Shown: positions 10,930 to 22,905, counted from the stretch's first letter. The stretch is 64,000 bases of DNA from Cymbidium sinense (GCA_021442155.1 CM038220.1:80190897-80254896), one strand, 5' to 3'. Numbers and translations: made by a program. The notes: generated from the sequence alone by a model not told the origin.

Positions 10930-11825
10930 GTAAGTTGACATTGATGATGATAAATCTCAAATGAAAGCATAAATCATGCCTATGGTTGCCCTTATTTCTT
11001 AGCAAGAATGAGGTATATGATACATGACTTCATGGTAAACATGATTTTACTCATTAATTACAAGAGTAGCTCATTACATGAGTAACTCATTACTTCCATA
11101 TACAAATTGAACTTCTCTCAAAAATTAAAATGATCTTTGAATTCATGTTAACAAGACAAGTAGACTAATATTTAAACATTTTTTCTCTTGTTGTAGCCTT
11201 TTCATTTTGGCTTTATGTTCTTCCATTTTAAATTGACGAATCATACATAAAGTTTAGAAGTTTAGACTAAAAATTTTACCTTTGCCAAGCTCAAATTGAT
11301 TGAAAGACTGGATTTTTCACTTATATCAAGCCAGTAGTCTTTTTGGTACTCCTTCAACTAGAGTTTTTTAAGGGTCAAAAGGTCGATCTATTTAACCTCA
11401 GTCTAATATTTTCAAGTGATCTAGTTTTAATTTCTTTCTTTATGTATCATCTTAAGAGGTTAATGGAATCATTAACACTTTGATACTTTGTTTATATATG
11501 TTGGAGTCCAAGAAAGCTTATGATAGTACTGGTACTATAAAAATAGATATTTGATGACTTCAGGTACAATATGAATCAACTTCATCATTTTTCATCCTCA
11601 TCATTGATGGTAGGGAGGTTGCCATCCTTCTACTATTTGTTGAAATTAAATATCATATCCAGGACCTTCATTACCAAAATATTGGCATCTTCAAGTTTAT
11701 TTGATGTGTGAACCGTTATATGTGGAGCCTGATTGTGTCGATCAATCGAACATGTATTGTTGACTCAACTCTCACTTTCACCAGTCGAGCTTGACGATGA
11801 ACTCATTGGAGGGGGCAGTGCACCT
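10930..11825. other. Intergenic stretch between L2 and L3; no gene seen
   Basis: It starts with the right TSD of L2 (GTAAG). The body is AT-rich without a long open frame. Just before L3, at about 11,808-11,820, a TGGAGGGGG run resembles a polypurine tract, but no matching LTR or PBS was identified. Confidence 0.5.
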
Positions 11826-12081
11826 TGTAGGCTCCGAAAATTTGCCACCGACCTCTTGACAATATTGAATTGAAAAGAGTATGATTTAAGATATCGGTGT
11901 AATTTTTAGAAGGTAGATGGAATAGTTGATAAGACACTACCCAGAGATTTCTCCCTCATTTTGTGAGGACTTTAGATCTGGCTCCAGGTTTCCTATAGGT
12001 GCAAACACCTATAGTTAATTACCCCTCCTATTGCTGACAGAGAACTTTTGATTAAGGCTAGTTGTTAGATCGCTAAATGCA
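11826..12081 (-). repeat. LTR fragment L3 (minus strand), cut by L4
   Basis: It opens with TGTAGGCTCCGAAAATTTGCC, the minus-strand image of the LTR 3' terminus, and aligns with the first 250 bp of L5, L7 and L8. At 12,082 it stops where another LTR of the family begins with TGTTGACC. The remainder of L3 was not found on the far side. Confidence 0.75.
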
Positions 12082-13626
12082 TGTTGACCTCCATATATGT
12101 GTCATAAGTCGAGTCAAGCCCACAAGTTGAATTCGAATGACTTTGGAGGTGATAGTGCGCAAATTAAAGGTCAAAATGCACTGGACATCACTGAAAATGG
12201 TTGAAACAACCTCTAATCGGTGAACGAACTTTGTTATCGCATTCAGAATATCAAAATTGGTCAAAATATAAATATTACAAAATTTAAAGAGCAATCGATC
12301 AAGCAATTGAGCTATCAATGTGTCGACATGCATATTGAAGTCGAGAAGTTGCGACGATATTCGAACGACCTCCGTTCATGAAATTGATCACGTCGTTAGC
12401 TTTGAAACGTCAAAAACTACCAACTGAGACTATCCACACTCAATTCAGACGAGTCTATGAAATGTCGAATGATCGGAAGTGACAGTGCGCAAATCAAAGT
12501 TGAAATGCATTGGACATCACCAAAATCAACCCAAATGACATCCGATCGATGAACGGAGTTCGCCGCCGCATTCAGAATGTTGAGATTGGTCAGAATATAA
12601 ATATTGCACAACTTGATGATCAACCGATCAAGCGATCGAGTCGTTAATGCGCCTACACGAATATTGAAGTTAAGAGGCACCGACGCAAGTCAAATGATCT
12701 CTATTCGTGAAATTGATTGTGTCATTAGCTTCGAAATATCAAAATCTATCAAGTAAGATTGTTCGCATTCAATTCATATGCGTGAAAATCGAGTGGTCGA
12801 AAGCGGTGACATATATTTTGAGTTGAAATTGGCTCGATTCGATGCCGACTTAAACCAAACGGCCTCCGATTGCGAAACGGACATCGTCGTTGTGTTTAGA
12901 ACATCGGAATAACCTTAAATTGATATATATTTTGATTACTTAATCATGTCAACATAAAGTTCGTATTAAAGAGGATTAACTAATAAAAAATATTATAAAA
13001 CGGGCTAATAACCTAAAATCGGCTCAACCGACTCCCTAAATCCCTAAACCACGCATGACCCGACCCGCTCGGCCTCCCCTCCCAAACAAACTCCCTCTTC
13101 ACGTGATCGAGCTACACGAAAGTCCCTCTTTCATGCGTTTCTCCTCTCGGCTGAAGAAAACCCATGCACACGAGCTCCCTCGTTCGAACGGTAACCGCTC
13201 ATCCCTCTCCCAACTGTTCCCCCCTTTCTTCTTCTCAACCGCAAGGGAAAAGGGCAGGAGGACCAAACTGCTTCCCTCTTCTCATTCATACGCAAAAAAA
13301 TGGCAAGCTTCTTCCCCTCTTTCTCCCACTTTTCTCCTTTTCACTCCAAACCGAAAAAAGGTGAGATCCCTTCCTCTCTTCTTCCTCTCCCTTCTCTTTT
13401 CTTTTCTTTTTTTTCCTATTTCTCCCTCCAAACTAAAAATGATTCCTTTCTCCTTCTCCTTCTATTCTTCATCTTCTTTCTTTCCCTCTCAAAAGTCAAA
13501 ACTAAAAATATCTTCCCTCTTCCTCACAAACCTAATCCGAAATTTCATTTTTCCCCGCATATCTCAATCCGAAATTTCCTTTTTTTTTTCTAAATCCAAA
13601 TTTCCTATTTTATTTCACCGCAACTG

Positions 13627-13840
13627 GAGAAGAACACCATCATTAAGGGGTTCTTCTTTCAGTTTTTGACGTCTCCCCCTTGCATTACCCTTCCAATTTC
13701 TCTTCGCCGCAACCGGAGAAGAACATCATCATTAGGCAGGTTTTTCTCCTGGATTTTGACATCTCCCATTTTTATTCCCTCTCCAACTTTTTCTCTTCGC
13801 CGCAACCGGAGAGGAACACCATAATTAGAGGGTTCCTCTC
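13627..13840 (+). repeat. Three tandem leader hairpins in L4
   Basis: Hairpins lie at about 13,627-13,660, 13,715-13,749 and 13,808-13,840. Arms of the first are GAAGAAC/GTTCTTC. In the third both arms have changed together to GAGGAAC/GTTCCTC, so pairing is kept. Spacing is about 90 bp. Confidence 0.8.
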
Positions 13841-13923
13841 TTGGTTTCCGGCATATCCAACTCTGTTTTCTTTGTCGATCATTGTAACGCGTAGAAAAAA
13901 ATGAGTCCAACATGTGGATCAGA

Positions 13924-13926
<3 letters not shown>

Positions 13927-13998
<72 letters not shown>
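13927..13998. repeat. (TA)n microsatellite in L4
   Basis: About 35 TA units flanked by GTG-type bases, at the same LTR position as the L2 tract. Confidence 0.95.
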
Positions 13999-14003
<5 letters not shown>

Positions 14004-15796
14004 TGCTTTGTAAGTTTGAAGGTCTCGTCGTGCTCATTAGGGCATGATGAGATAAAAAATCGGCTGTGATGTCCCAAGACACCGCTCGCTACGCTCATTA
14101 GGGCGTACCGAGTAAGCCAACATCTGCTAGATGTCACTCCCCCTAGATGAAATTATGGGCATCAAAAATTCGCCAACAGCCTCTCGACAAATATTGAATT
14201 GAAGAGAGTGATTTAAAATGTGTTTGTGTAATTTTCAGAAGGCAGATGAGATAGTAGATAGGATACTACCCAGAGATTTGGCTCTCATTATGAGGACTTT
14301 AAATCTGGTTCCAGGTTCCTATAAGCGCAAGCCCTTATAATTAATTACCCCTCTAATAAGTGAGAGAGAACTTTCGATTAAAGATCGCTTAATGCAAAGA
14401 TAAGAAGACATGAGTTGATTTAGATTAAGAAATTTACCATTTAAGCTTAAACCGGATGGTTGGGGGAATGATGACATGCCTGATCTAGATCCCATAGTTC
14501 CGTCATCCTGGGCCGTTGTGGTCCCTAGTCTACTTAGTTAGAGGAGGTAGTCGACCCAACCTGACAGAAGGATCTTTATCAGCAATACATGAGTTACGTC
14601 GTCCAAGAAATCCTTATAGACTTGGGATGATGTTTATCTAAAGAGACAATCTTAAGTCTACCTTAGCTGACAGAGGGTTGTTTGTCCTATCAAGTATACC
14701 CTATGATTCACAACTTAATGGGCAGATGTATTGGGGAGCATACGGGCTATGATCGTGATCGTAATATAATGGAGCCCGGCTACCCAAACCACCCGATCAG
14801 AGGACTCTTGTCGTAACTACTTCATCTGTAGAGTTTACTGGCCAAACCACGCAATCAGAGGATACGGGTCACGTCCTTCCTAGCAAGAGATTGATTGAGA
14901 GTGAACATTGCAGAACACTTGATTTGATATTGGCTCTTTTGTGAGCTAGAGTTTTCTTAATTTGTCACCCTCGATAAGCAGTTGTGATAGGTGGATAGAT
15001 TGAGTTTTAATTTAAGATTTTAATGATTTCATTTAAGCAGTGTCAGATTGATATTTGATTTGAGTTAATTGGATTAGAAAAATTGATTAATTTGAATATA
15101 TTTAAGAGCTTTAGATCTTGTCAACTCTGTTTAATAGCTAATAGAGGATTAGATCTACTATCACCTAACAAAATCGTTTCATATATTCACGATTTGAAAC
15201 TATTATTATAGATTTTTAGATTTTGTTAACAAATCACCATAAGATCAATCGAGAACTCAACCGCATCTTCGTGACACTTGAATTTAAGCACTCAACGTGG
15301 TGTCGGGGCACATGCGAGTTTATTAGTGATTTATGTAATTTTATTTCTGAATTATGAGATTGATTTTGTATTTTTATTTAATTCTAATTTAGCTCGCGAT
15401 CCTTTTTAGACATTAAAATTTGCACCTGAAATCTCTATGTCGAGCACATGCAGGTGTTTATAGCTTAGCTAATTTTATTTAATTAATGAAATCATTGATT
15501 TTGAAAATCATAATTAGAATAAAATTCTTTAATTTTTGATTGAAAGAAGCTCTATGATTTTTGTAGATTTTGATTTAGTATTGCATTCTGTCTGCTTGTA
15601 CAAAGAATTGCAGATTCAGTGGTGAATTTTGTTTTTAAGTTATAGGTTTAAAGGGCAATTTAGTTTATTATTTTAAGAGAAGATTTACCCCTTTAAAGTA
15701 ATTCTCATTTTCCCCCTCTTTTTATTTAAACTTTTCTACATTAGTTTTCCCTCTCCGTTTTCCCTCTTCTTTCCATTCACTATCTCTTATAATTTC

Positions 15797-15926
15797 TATA
15801 AATAAGGTCAAGAGGGAGTCTCCTATTCTATTTGATTTGTTTGAAGGGTTGGAGTTGGAGCATTTGAAATGGAGCAGTTAGAAACTTTAGCAGGCTTTAA
15901 ACTCGGCTTGAATAAATCTCGTAAGT
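15797..15926 (+). promoter_or_regulatory. Candidate antisense promoter with splice-donor-like site in L5
   Basis: The plus strand (antisense to L5) has TATAAATAA at 15,797 and CTCGTAAGTGATT with GTAAGT at 15,921, 124 bp apart. The same pair recurs in L7 (36,407/36,532 and 36,633/36,753) and L8 (about 51,840/51,966). The spacing stays at 120-125 bp while the sequence between diverges moderately. This suggests a TATA box, short leader and intron donor directed opposite to gag-pol. Transcription is not shown. Confidence 0.4.
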
Positions 15927-16383
15927 GATTTTCGTCCCCCCTCCCTTTTGTTTTATTTTTTTTGTTGTGTTTGTCACATATTATTTTCCTTCCTTTTTTG
16001 TTTGGAGTTTTTTTTTAAAAAAAATTTAATTTTAATTTTGGGTTTCATTGTGTGAAGTTCTTAAGCCAATTCTTTTACTTTCCATTTTTTTCTAAGTCAT
16101 GAGATTTTTGATGAAATTTCGGCAGCATTTCGGCTAGAGGGAGTGACATCTAACGGATGTTGGCTTACTCGATACATCCTCATGAGCATAGTGAGCAGTG
16201 TCTTGTGACATCGTAACTGATTTTTCATCTCGTCATTCCCTCATGAGCATGACGAGGCCTTCAAACCTGCAAAGAAACACAAGCATGTATATATTCACAT
16301 TCACATATTCCACATATTTTGACTAATCTTTCGGCGCGTTGCAATGATCGGCAAAGGAACGAGATTGGGTTTACCGAAAACCA

Positions 16384-16651
16384 AGAGAAGAACCTACCTC
16401 ATGATGGTGTTTTTCCCCCATTACGGTGAAGAGAAGGGTCGTAAAAGGGACGGAAACCTAAAGAAGAACCCGCCTCATGACAGTGTTCTTCCCCGGTTGC
16501 GGTGAAGCGACTTTGAAAAGGTAATGCATGGAGTGCGACACTCGAAATCAAAAGAAGAACTCGCTCATGATCTGTTCTTCCAGGGCAACTTTGAAGAGGT
16601 AATGCAAGGAATGATCGGAAACCGAAGAAGAACACCATGACTGTTCTTCCG
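16384..16651 (-). repeat. Four leader hairpins in L5
   Basis: On the plus strand GAAGAAC/GTTCTTC arms lie at about 16,388-16,420 (imperfect), 16,462-16,492, 16,553-16,581 and 16,625-16,650, the last three perfect. Loops contain CTCATGA or CATGA, the image of the TCATTAG-type loops in L2 and L4. Confidence 0.8.
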
Positions 16652-18033
16652 CCAGTGAAGAAAGTGAAATTGATTTTGCGAGGGAAAGAGGCGAAATTTT
16701 CTATTTTTTTGTGAAAATGAGAGGATTAGTGAAATGGAGAAGGAGGAAGAGGGGAGTTCTTTGTGGTTTAGAGAAGGAAAAGAAAAAACAAAACTAAAGA
16801 AGAAAAAAAAAGAAACAATTTTCAGATTTAGAAAAAAAGGAAAAAGAAAGGAGAAGATCATTGCAGTTTGAAGAGGAGAAAAGGACAAACATCTTTGCGG
16901 TTTGAAGATGGAAAAGAAAAAAATAGAAAATAAAAGAAAAAAGGAAAAGAAAATAATTTTCGGATTGGGGGAGAAAGGAAGAAGAAATGAAAGGAAAGAA
17001 GGAAAAGGAAGAAGAAGAAAGAGAGAAACTCATGCCTTACCCTCTCTTTTTTTTGTTTTTGGAGGAGGAAAACCTTCTTGATTCGGATTAGGGCTAAAAA
17101 AAATGAAAAACTGAAAATCAGGGAGAGGGGAAGCTTGACGTCAGTTTGGAGAAGGAGCGGGAAGTCCTTTTTGTGGGAACGGTTGGAGGCTTGCGGCTCG
17201 TTCGAACGAAGGGAGGGAAACAGGGGATGGCCGAGCAGTTTGCATTCGGTTTACGTGAAGGGAGGAGACCGGGTCACCTGTGCGAAGAGGAGGAATCATG
17301 TGCTCGACTTCGTGCGATCCGAATGCGTGAAGGGGAGCTTGCAGCTTGGGCGGTTTGCCGAAGAGGGAGAACCGGTTCGGAAGAGGGGAGTGAACGGGTC
17401 GGGTTTTGGAATTAGGGCCGAGTGAGATGAGGGGATTTAGGTTAGATTTGGGTTCATTTAATTCCTTTAACCACTTAAACGCACTTAAAATGACTTTTAC
17501 GCCGATAAAATTAAATGGTCAACATATATATATCAATCTAAGGTTATTTCATTGTTAAGCAAACATGCCGGACGGAGATTTGTTAGTGCATCAAATTGAG
17601 TCAATTTTAGCTCAAAATGCATGTCGCCGCTTTCAACCGCTCGACATTCACGCAGACTGGTTCAAATTGAGTGTGAATAGTCTTACTTGATATATTTCGA
17701 TGTTTCAAAGCTAATGACGCAATCAGTTTCACGAACGGAGGTCGTTTGGCTTGCGTCGACACCTCCTAACTTCAATATGCATGCAGGCGCGTTGACGACT
17801 TGAACGCTTGATCGATTGATCATCAAGCTATGCAATATTTATATTCCGATCAATTTCGACGTTATGAACGCGATGACAAAGTCTGTTCGTCGATCGAATG
17901 TCATTTGAGTTGATTTTGGTGATGTCCAGTGTATTTTGTGCCCCGATTTACGCACTGTCACTTCCGAAGTCCGTCGAATTTGACTTATGGGCTTGACCTG
18001 ACTTATGAGACATATGTAGAGGTCAATAGAAAT

Positions 18034-18061
18034 GTTGTCAAAATTTTGTAAAATTTCTAGA

Positions 18062-18131
<70 letters not shown>

Positions 18132-18600
18132 CTACATTTGTCTTTTTCAAGTTTAAAGGCCTCCACACTCATTAGGTACACGATAGAAATCGGGCCAGGT
18201 GTAGCAAGACACCATTCACTATGCTCATTATTTACCGAGAAAGAAAATACTCGCAGCTCACGCGGATGATGGAGACTGCCAAAATTGTGTCAAATCTTTT
18301 GATTTAGAAAAAAAGAATGAAAAATAAAAGAATCAGCTTAGGAATGTTAAGCGAGGAAACCTAAAGCTAAAATTCAAATTTAAAAAAAAAACCTTCAAAC
18401 AAAAAATGGGAAGGGAAACAACATATGACAAACACTAAATCTAAGGAAATACTTAAAGAAACTTTGAAAGAATGAAACACTTACTTGGAATGCAATCAAA
18501 CACTTTCTCTCATTTCAGATTCCAATCTCTCAAACATAAGGAATGAAGTTTTCCCCTTTTTAGCACTCCAATCTATAAAGAGGGAATGAGCCTCGCAATA
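18034..18600 (+). repeat. LTR L4, continuation after L5
   Basis: It resumes with GTTGTCAAAATTTTG, aligning to the L2 block after CCCCCTAGTCGAAAT. A second (TA)n tract (18,069-18,131) and a second copy of the AAAGGCCTC...ACACC block follow, so this LTR segment is internally duplicated, as also in L8 (52,200-52,510). Similarity to L5 fades near 18,600 and no LTR end was found, so the right end is truncated or too diverged. Confidence 0.6.
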
Positions 18601-19508
18601 TTTTGTTTGAGTATTCTAAGAGGAAACCATAGTTAAACAAATGATCAGATCATTTGAGATTTGCAACAAACTTAAAATCTAGTTTTGACATACAAATACA
18701 ACGCAAATTTATGTTATATTTATGGGAAGGTTGAATGAAGCTAGAAGAATAATTTTCAAATGAGATGGGGTTTGAATTAAATTCTAGGGTGAGATTCACA
18801 AAGAAGAACAAATGTTTTTATTTAATTCATACACTGGAAGGTTGAATTTAAAATGGACTAAAGAAGGTTCCAATTGAACATAAAATCAATACATATAAAA
18901 TTTGTTGAATGCTACTTTCAAGCTAAAAGTGAAAATCAAATGAATTTCAAAAGAGATTGTCATTGAAGACAAGCAACCTGTTGGCAAGCATAGCTAAAGC
19001 TGATTAGTGAATAACTAGATTGTTTTATATCTTTTGCTAAACAGGTCAAAAAGTTTGAGCAGATTAAGAATTAAATAAGCAATTATCCTAATTAATCAAG
19101 CAATAAATTTCAAGAAAATCATGGGAGACAGAGGTCATCCCACTAATCAACCTCAGGAAGTTTGAAATTAATTGCTAAAGTAATTAAGGAATAATTAACT
19201 TAATTACATTTCCAATAAAACTCAAATTGAGTGAAAATTACTATTCAAATTTAATTGATTTTAATTTTTCATTATTCGTTTCTGAATTATCTTTAAAATG
19301 AGTATTTATTTATATTTTTTCGTATTTTTCTATAATTAGTTATGAATTTTAGAAGTTTCTACAATTACTTAATCAAGACTTAATATCAAATATTATGTCG
19401 TGATCAAACTTTCTATTAAGCCTTAATAGAGTTTTTTAATAATCTTATTCACGAGCTTTAAATGATATTATTCATGATTATAAATGAGTTCACTAATAGA
19501 GTTTTAAG
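18601..19508. other. AT-rich stretch; nothing recognised
   Basis: No open frame of note and no terminal repeats seen. It may be diverged L4 or L3 sequence but I could not align it. Confidence 0.4.
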
Positions 19509-20671
19509 CTTGTTAATTTAATAATTAGTATAAAATTATTTAAGCTTCATTCATTTTATTAATGAAATAATCATAAATGAGCTCTTATTGAGTTGATCTG
19601 CGAGTAGTTTGTTGAACGCTTAGCTCATTTGTAGCTTTATTTATTTATATATATATTAACCCACTCAAAAGAGTGGTTGGTTCTATTTGTGGCTTTTGGG
19701 TAATTTTTAAAAGAAATAAATTCTAAAGTGATTTCTAGACTATTTGCAAGGGGTCAATTTAGTCCTAAAGTATCGAATTGGTTTAATTTAATCACGATTA
19801 TATAAAATTGATCCAAAGTAGTTCCTCATGTAGAAATACTAATACAATATTAACCCCAATTTAGTCCCTCAATTATATAAAATTAGTAACAATTCCCTCT
19901 TTTAAAAATTTTAAATACTTTCTTGGATAATCTATGTTAATTCCCTTGATCATAGACTATTCTTGAGGTGTTTAAGCACCCCAATGATATTAAAATTGAG
20001 TGATCTTATGTTTTTTGGATTTATTTTTTATTGAGGCTCCTCAAGTCTTGACTATTAGCATATAAAATTTGGATATCACTTTATCTCTCAAAAAGTGTCA
20101 TGATGTTTCTAGTGCGCTTTAAATGTTTTTTTTCCTCATATGGGCTAATTTGGACTCAGATCAAAATGTTTTTCTTGTCATTGGGATTTTCTCATTGAAA
20201 TGCTTAGTATGACTATAAGTGTGTTGAAGTCAAAGTTCAAGTGGTCTAAATTTACTTCTTGAAGTTTTCAATTTAAATATTGCATCAAAATTTATGTTTG
20301 ATTAAATTTATGTGCAAATAATAAAGGAATTAAGTTAATGTGTCATACATTAAAATTATGGGAGAGAGTAATTAAGCATAGGTTACGATGTGATACAAAA
20401 GTTTCTCATAATCAATTTGGTTTCATGCTAGATCTACTATGGATGTTATACATTTGTTAAGAGGTTTGATGGAGAAGTATAGAGAAAGTAAGGAGGATCT
20501 ACATATGATATTTATTGATTTAGAGAAAGCTTATGATAAAGTTTCAAGAGATGTTCTTTGGAGAGTTCTAGAAAAGAAAGGAGTTAATATTGGCTATATT
20601 CAAGTCATCAAGGATATGTATGCTAGAGTTGTTACTTGTGTCCAAATACAAGGAGGACTCACAAAATATTA
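19509..20671 (+). repeat. Direct duplication, copy 1 (1.16 kb)
   Basis: This block starts CTTGTTAATTTAATA and ends GGACTCACAAAATATT. It is repeated almost identically at 21,739-22,905, with a handful of single-base and short indel differences. The second copy continues into the rest of the LINE and therefore looks like the original on the right side. Copy 1 ends abruptly in unrelated DNA. Confidence 0.9.
20341..20671 (+). pseudogene. LINE reverse transcriptase fragment, duplicate copy (frameshifted)
   Basis: It encodes [23 protein letters not shown], then [14 protein letters not shown] and [20 protein letters not shown], hallmarks of plant non-LTR RT (motifs 1-2a, [11 protein letters not shown]). 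Compared with the second copy it lacks four bases near 20,432 (GGTA), which breaks the frame at the GRST motif. It ends at the duplication boundary, before the catalytic motif. Confidence 0.85.
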
Positions 20672-21738
20672 ATAAATATTTATTAATTTTTATAAATTTT
20701 CAACATTGTGTTTATAATAAATTTATTTTTTTAGAGATTGTTTGTTTTGACTTAATAAAAGTACAAACTAAAAGAAACACAAATTTTGATATATATTTTT
20801 TCAAATACATGATTTGAAAAAAAAAAATTATGTCATTGTATAACTTATTTGTACATCCATATATTATTTTAATCTATAACCAACTAAATATAAAATAGGA
20901 ATTTTATGATTTATTTTACACTAGAATAAACAACCTTAAAATTTAGAATAAAATATTTTTAATTTATATTACACTTAAAAATATACATATAATTATATAC
21001 GAAACACACATCTATCTAAATTCTTACTATAATTATTCCCCCTTGCACAAAATATAAAGATTGCTAGAATTCCTAATTTATGGGTTAACTAGGCAATTCT
21101 TATAAAAATTTCCTTAAATAGGCGCCATTGAGAAGACGGGCCGGACCGGCTGCGTCGCGATTTATGACGGCCACCCGCGTCGGAGATATATCGCCGCCTT
21201 GTCAGTTGCGAGCCGATTTATGGTGGCGCCTTTTCTGAACGAACTCATCAGTGACCCGATTCCCCGATTCGACGTTGAAATCGAGTTGAAGGTCTCGCCG
21301 CCGCGCGACGGACGTCGAAGGAGAAAGCGAAAGAGCAAGCCCTTATCATTTCGCGCGTAAGATAACGGATTCGCGAGTTTCTGTCCGGTGAAGATGGGAA
21401 CCCTACTCTGAGGGAAGAGAAACCTGAAATTTAAACCGCAACCCACGCGTTTATAAAGCCCGAAGTTGGACATAGGCTTTGGTCGGCAATATCTCGATGA
21501 GGTCCATAAGGCTCCCGGAACCGCCCAGTGGATCGGTGGGGATGCCGGAAATCTTCGAAGGCGGGGTTAACGTCATCAGAAGAGGTCGTGATTGGGAACG
21601 GTTTCACTGGGGCAGAGAGCCAGTGCATCGGTTTGATTCGTGCGCTCGGGCTCTTTGATAGTCTCACAATATATGTAACTTCTTTCTTCCTTAAAGTCTC
21701 TCTTATCTATGTCGCTGCATGGCTTTCCCATGAAATCA
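20672..21738 (+). other. Foreign segment between the duplicated blocks, carrying a captured gene 5' end
   Basis: This 1.07-kb segment interrupts an otherwise duplicated block. Its first 450 bp are AT-rich. From about 21,120 it turns sharply GC-rich, unlike its neighbours, and includes a TATAAAG at 21,452 and an ELM1-like first exon. I read it as a piece of another locus (upstream region, first exon, start of intron) placed here during break repair or transposition. Minus-strand frames at 21,162-21,473 and 21,431-21,667 are shadows of this segment. Confidence 0.65.
21497..21674 (+). pseudogene. ELM1-like (mitochondrial fission factor) first exon, captured fragment
   Basis: From ATG at 21,497 the frame gives MRSIRLPEPPSGSVGMPEIF and then EGGVNVIRR. 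In the +1 frame it continues VVIGNGFTGAESQCIGLIRA followed by LGLFDSLTIY. This is the N-terminus of plant ELM1 (DUF1022 family), the dynamin-related DRP3 recruiter in mitochondrial division: an LPEPP segment, PEIFEGG, then VIGNGF.G.ENQ..GLVRALGL. A frameshift near 21,583 breaks it. The match ends at ATAT|GTAACT, which looks like an exon-intron junction, so only the first exon is present. It cannot make ELM1 protein. Assignment rests on recalled family motifs. Confidence 0.7.
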
Positions 21739-22905
21739 CTTGTTAATTTAATAATTAGTATAAAATTATTTAAGCTTCATTCATTTTATTAATGAAATAA
21801 TCATAAATGAGCTCTTATTGAGTTGATCTGCGAGTAGTTTGTTGAACGCTTAGCTCATTTGTAGCTTTATTTATTTATATATAATATTAACCCACTCTCA
21901 AAAGAGTGGTTGGTTCTATTTGTGGCTTTTGGGTAATTTTTAAAAGAAATAAATTCTAAAGTGATTTCTAGACTATTTGCAAGGGGTCAATTTAGTCCTA
22001 AAGTATCGAATTGGTTTAATTTAATCCCTGATTATATAAAATTGATCCAAAGTAGTTCCTCATGTAGAAATACTAATACAATATTAACCCCAATTTAGTC
22101 CCTCAATTATATAAAATTAGTAACAATTCCCTCTTTTAAAAATTTTAAATACTTTCTTGGATAATCTATGTTAATTCCCTTGATCATAGACTATTCTTGA
22201 GGTGTTTAAGCACCCCAATGATATTAAAATTGAGTGATCTTATGTTTTGGATTTATTTTTATTGAGGCTCCTCAAGTCTTGACTATTAGCATATAAAATT
22301 TGGATATCACTTTATCTCTCAAAAGTGTCATGATGTTCCTAGTGCGCTTTAAATGTTTTTTTTCCTCATATGGGCTAATTTGGACTCAGATCAAAATGTT
22401 TTCTTGTCATTGGGATTTTCTCATTGAAATGCTTAGTATGACTATAAGTGTGTTGAAGTCAAAGTTCAAGTGGTCTAATTTACTTCTTGAAGTTTTCAAT
22501 TTAAATATTGCATCAAAATTTATGTTTGATTAAATTTATGTGCAAATAATAAAGGAATTAAGTTAATGTGTCATACATTAAAATTATGGGAGAGAGTAAT
22601 TAAGCATAGGTTACGATGTGATACAAAAGTTTCTCATAATCAATTTGGTTTCATGCTAGGTAGATCTACTATGGATGTTATACATTTGTTAAGAGGTTTG
22701 ATGGAGAAGTATAGAGAAAGTAAGGAGGATCTACATATGATATTTATTGATTTAGAGAAAGCTTATGATAAAGTTTCAAGAGATGTTCTTTGGAGAGTTC
22801 TAGAAAAGAAAGGAGTTAATATTGGCTATATTCAAGTCATCAAGGATATGTATGCTAGAGTTGTTACTTGTGTCCAAATACAAGGAGGACTCACAAAATA
22901 TTTTA
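21739..22905 (+). repeat. Direct duplication, copy 2 (1.17 kb)
   Basis: Near-identical to 19,509-20,671 (period about 2,230 bp). Beyond 22,905 the LINE reading frame continues here but not in copy 1. Differences are mainly short homopolymer or dinucleotide indels, so the duplication is young compared with the surrounding repeats. Confidence 0.9.

Larger units (their letters stand above)
12082..14153 (+). repeat. LTR L4, left part (plus strand), interrupted by L5
   Basis: It begins TGTTGACCTCC. Half-units lie near 12,208, 12,366, 12,538, 12,694 and 12,861, and a TATA-like run near 12,923. A pyrimidine-rich leader (13,050-13,620), three hairpins and a (TA)n tract follow. It then reads on to GTCACTCCCCCTAGATGAAAT, where L5 is inserted. 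Sequence after L5 (from 18,034) continues L4. The 204-residue frame at 13,055-13,669 is low-complexity Ser/Phe/Pro translation of the CT-rich leader and is not called a gene. Confidence 0.8.
14154..18028 (-). repeat. Solo LTR L5 inserted in L4, perfect TSD GAAAT/GAAAT
   Basis: On the plus strand it runs from TATGGGC (image of the LTR 3' end) to GAGGTCAATA (image of TGTTGACC with one change). The bases GAAAT at 14,149-14,153 and 18,029-18,033 are a perfect 5-bp duplication. Sequence on the two sides joins into continuous L4. L5 is complete and lacks internal domains, so it is a solo LTR. It holds the four-unit hairpin array, a GA-rich leader (16,640-17,450 as read on plus) and half-units at 17,560-17,990. 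Purine-rich open frames such as 17,078-17,425 and 16,565-16,888 are leader sequence, not supported genes. Confidence 0.88.

Noticed and set aside
11808..11820. Polypurine tract of an additional retrotransposon
   Set aside because: Only a short G-rich run is present; the LTR after it is L3 in the wrong orientation for that role.
13055..13669. 204-residue open frame
   Set aside because: Its Ser/Phe/Pro-rich protein is translation of a CT-rich LTR leader, and overlapping frames on the same strand are also open. No domain is visible.
21162..21473. 103-residue minus-strand frame in the captured segment
   Set aside because: It opposes the ELM1-like fragment's upstream region. GC-rich composition explains its openness.
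19509..22905. The two 1.16-kb repeats as LTRs of a small element
   Set aside because: They contain LINE RT coding sequence, lack TG...CA ends, and have no PBS or polypurine tract between them.
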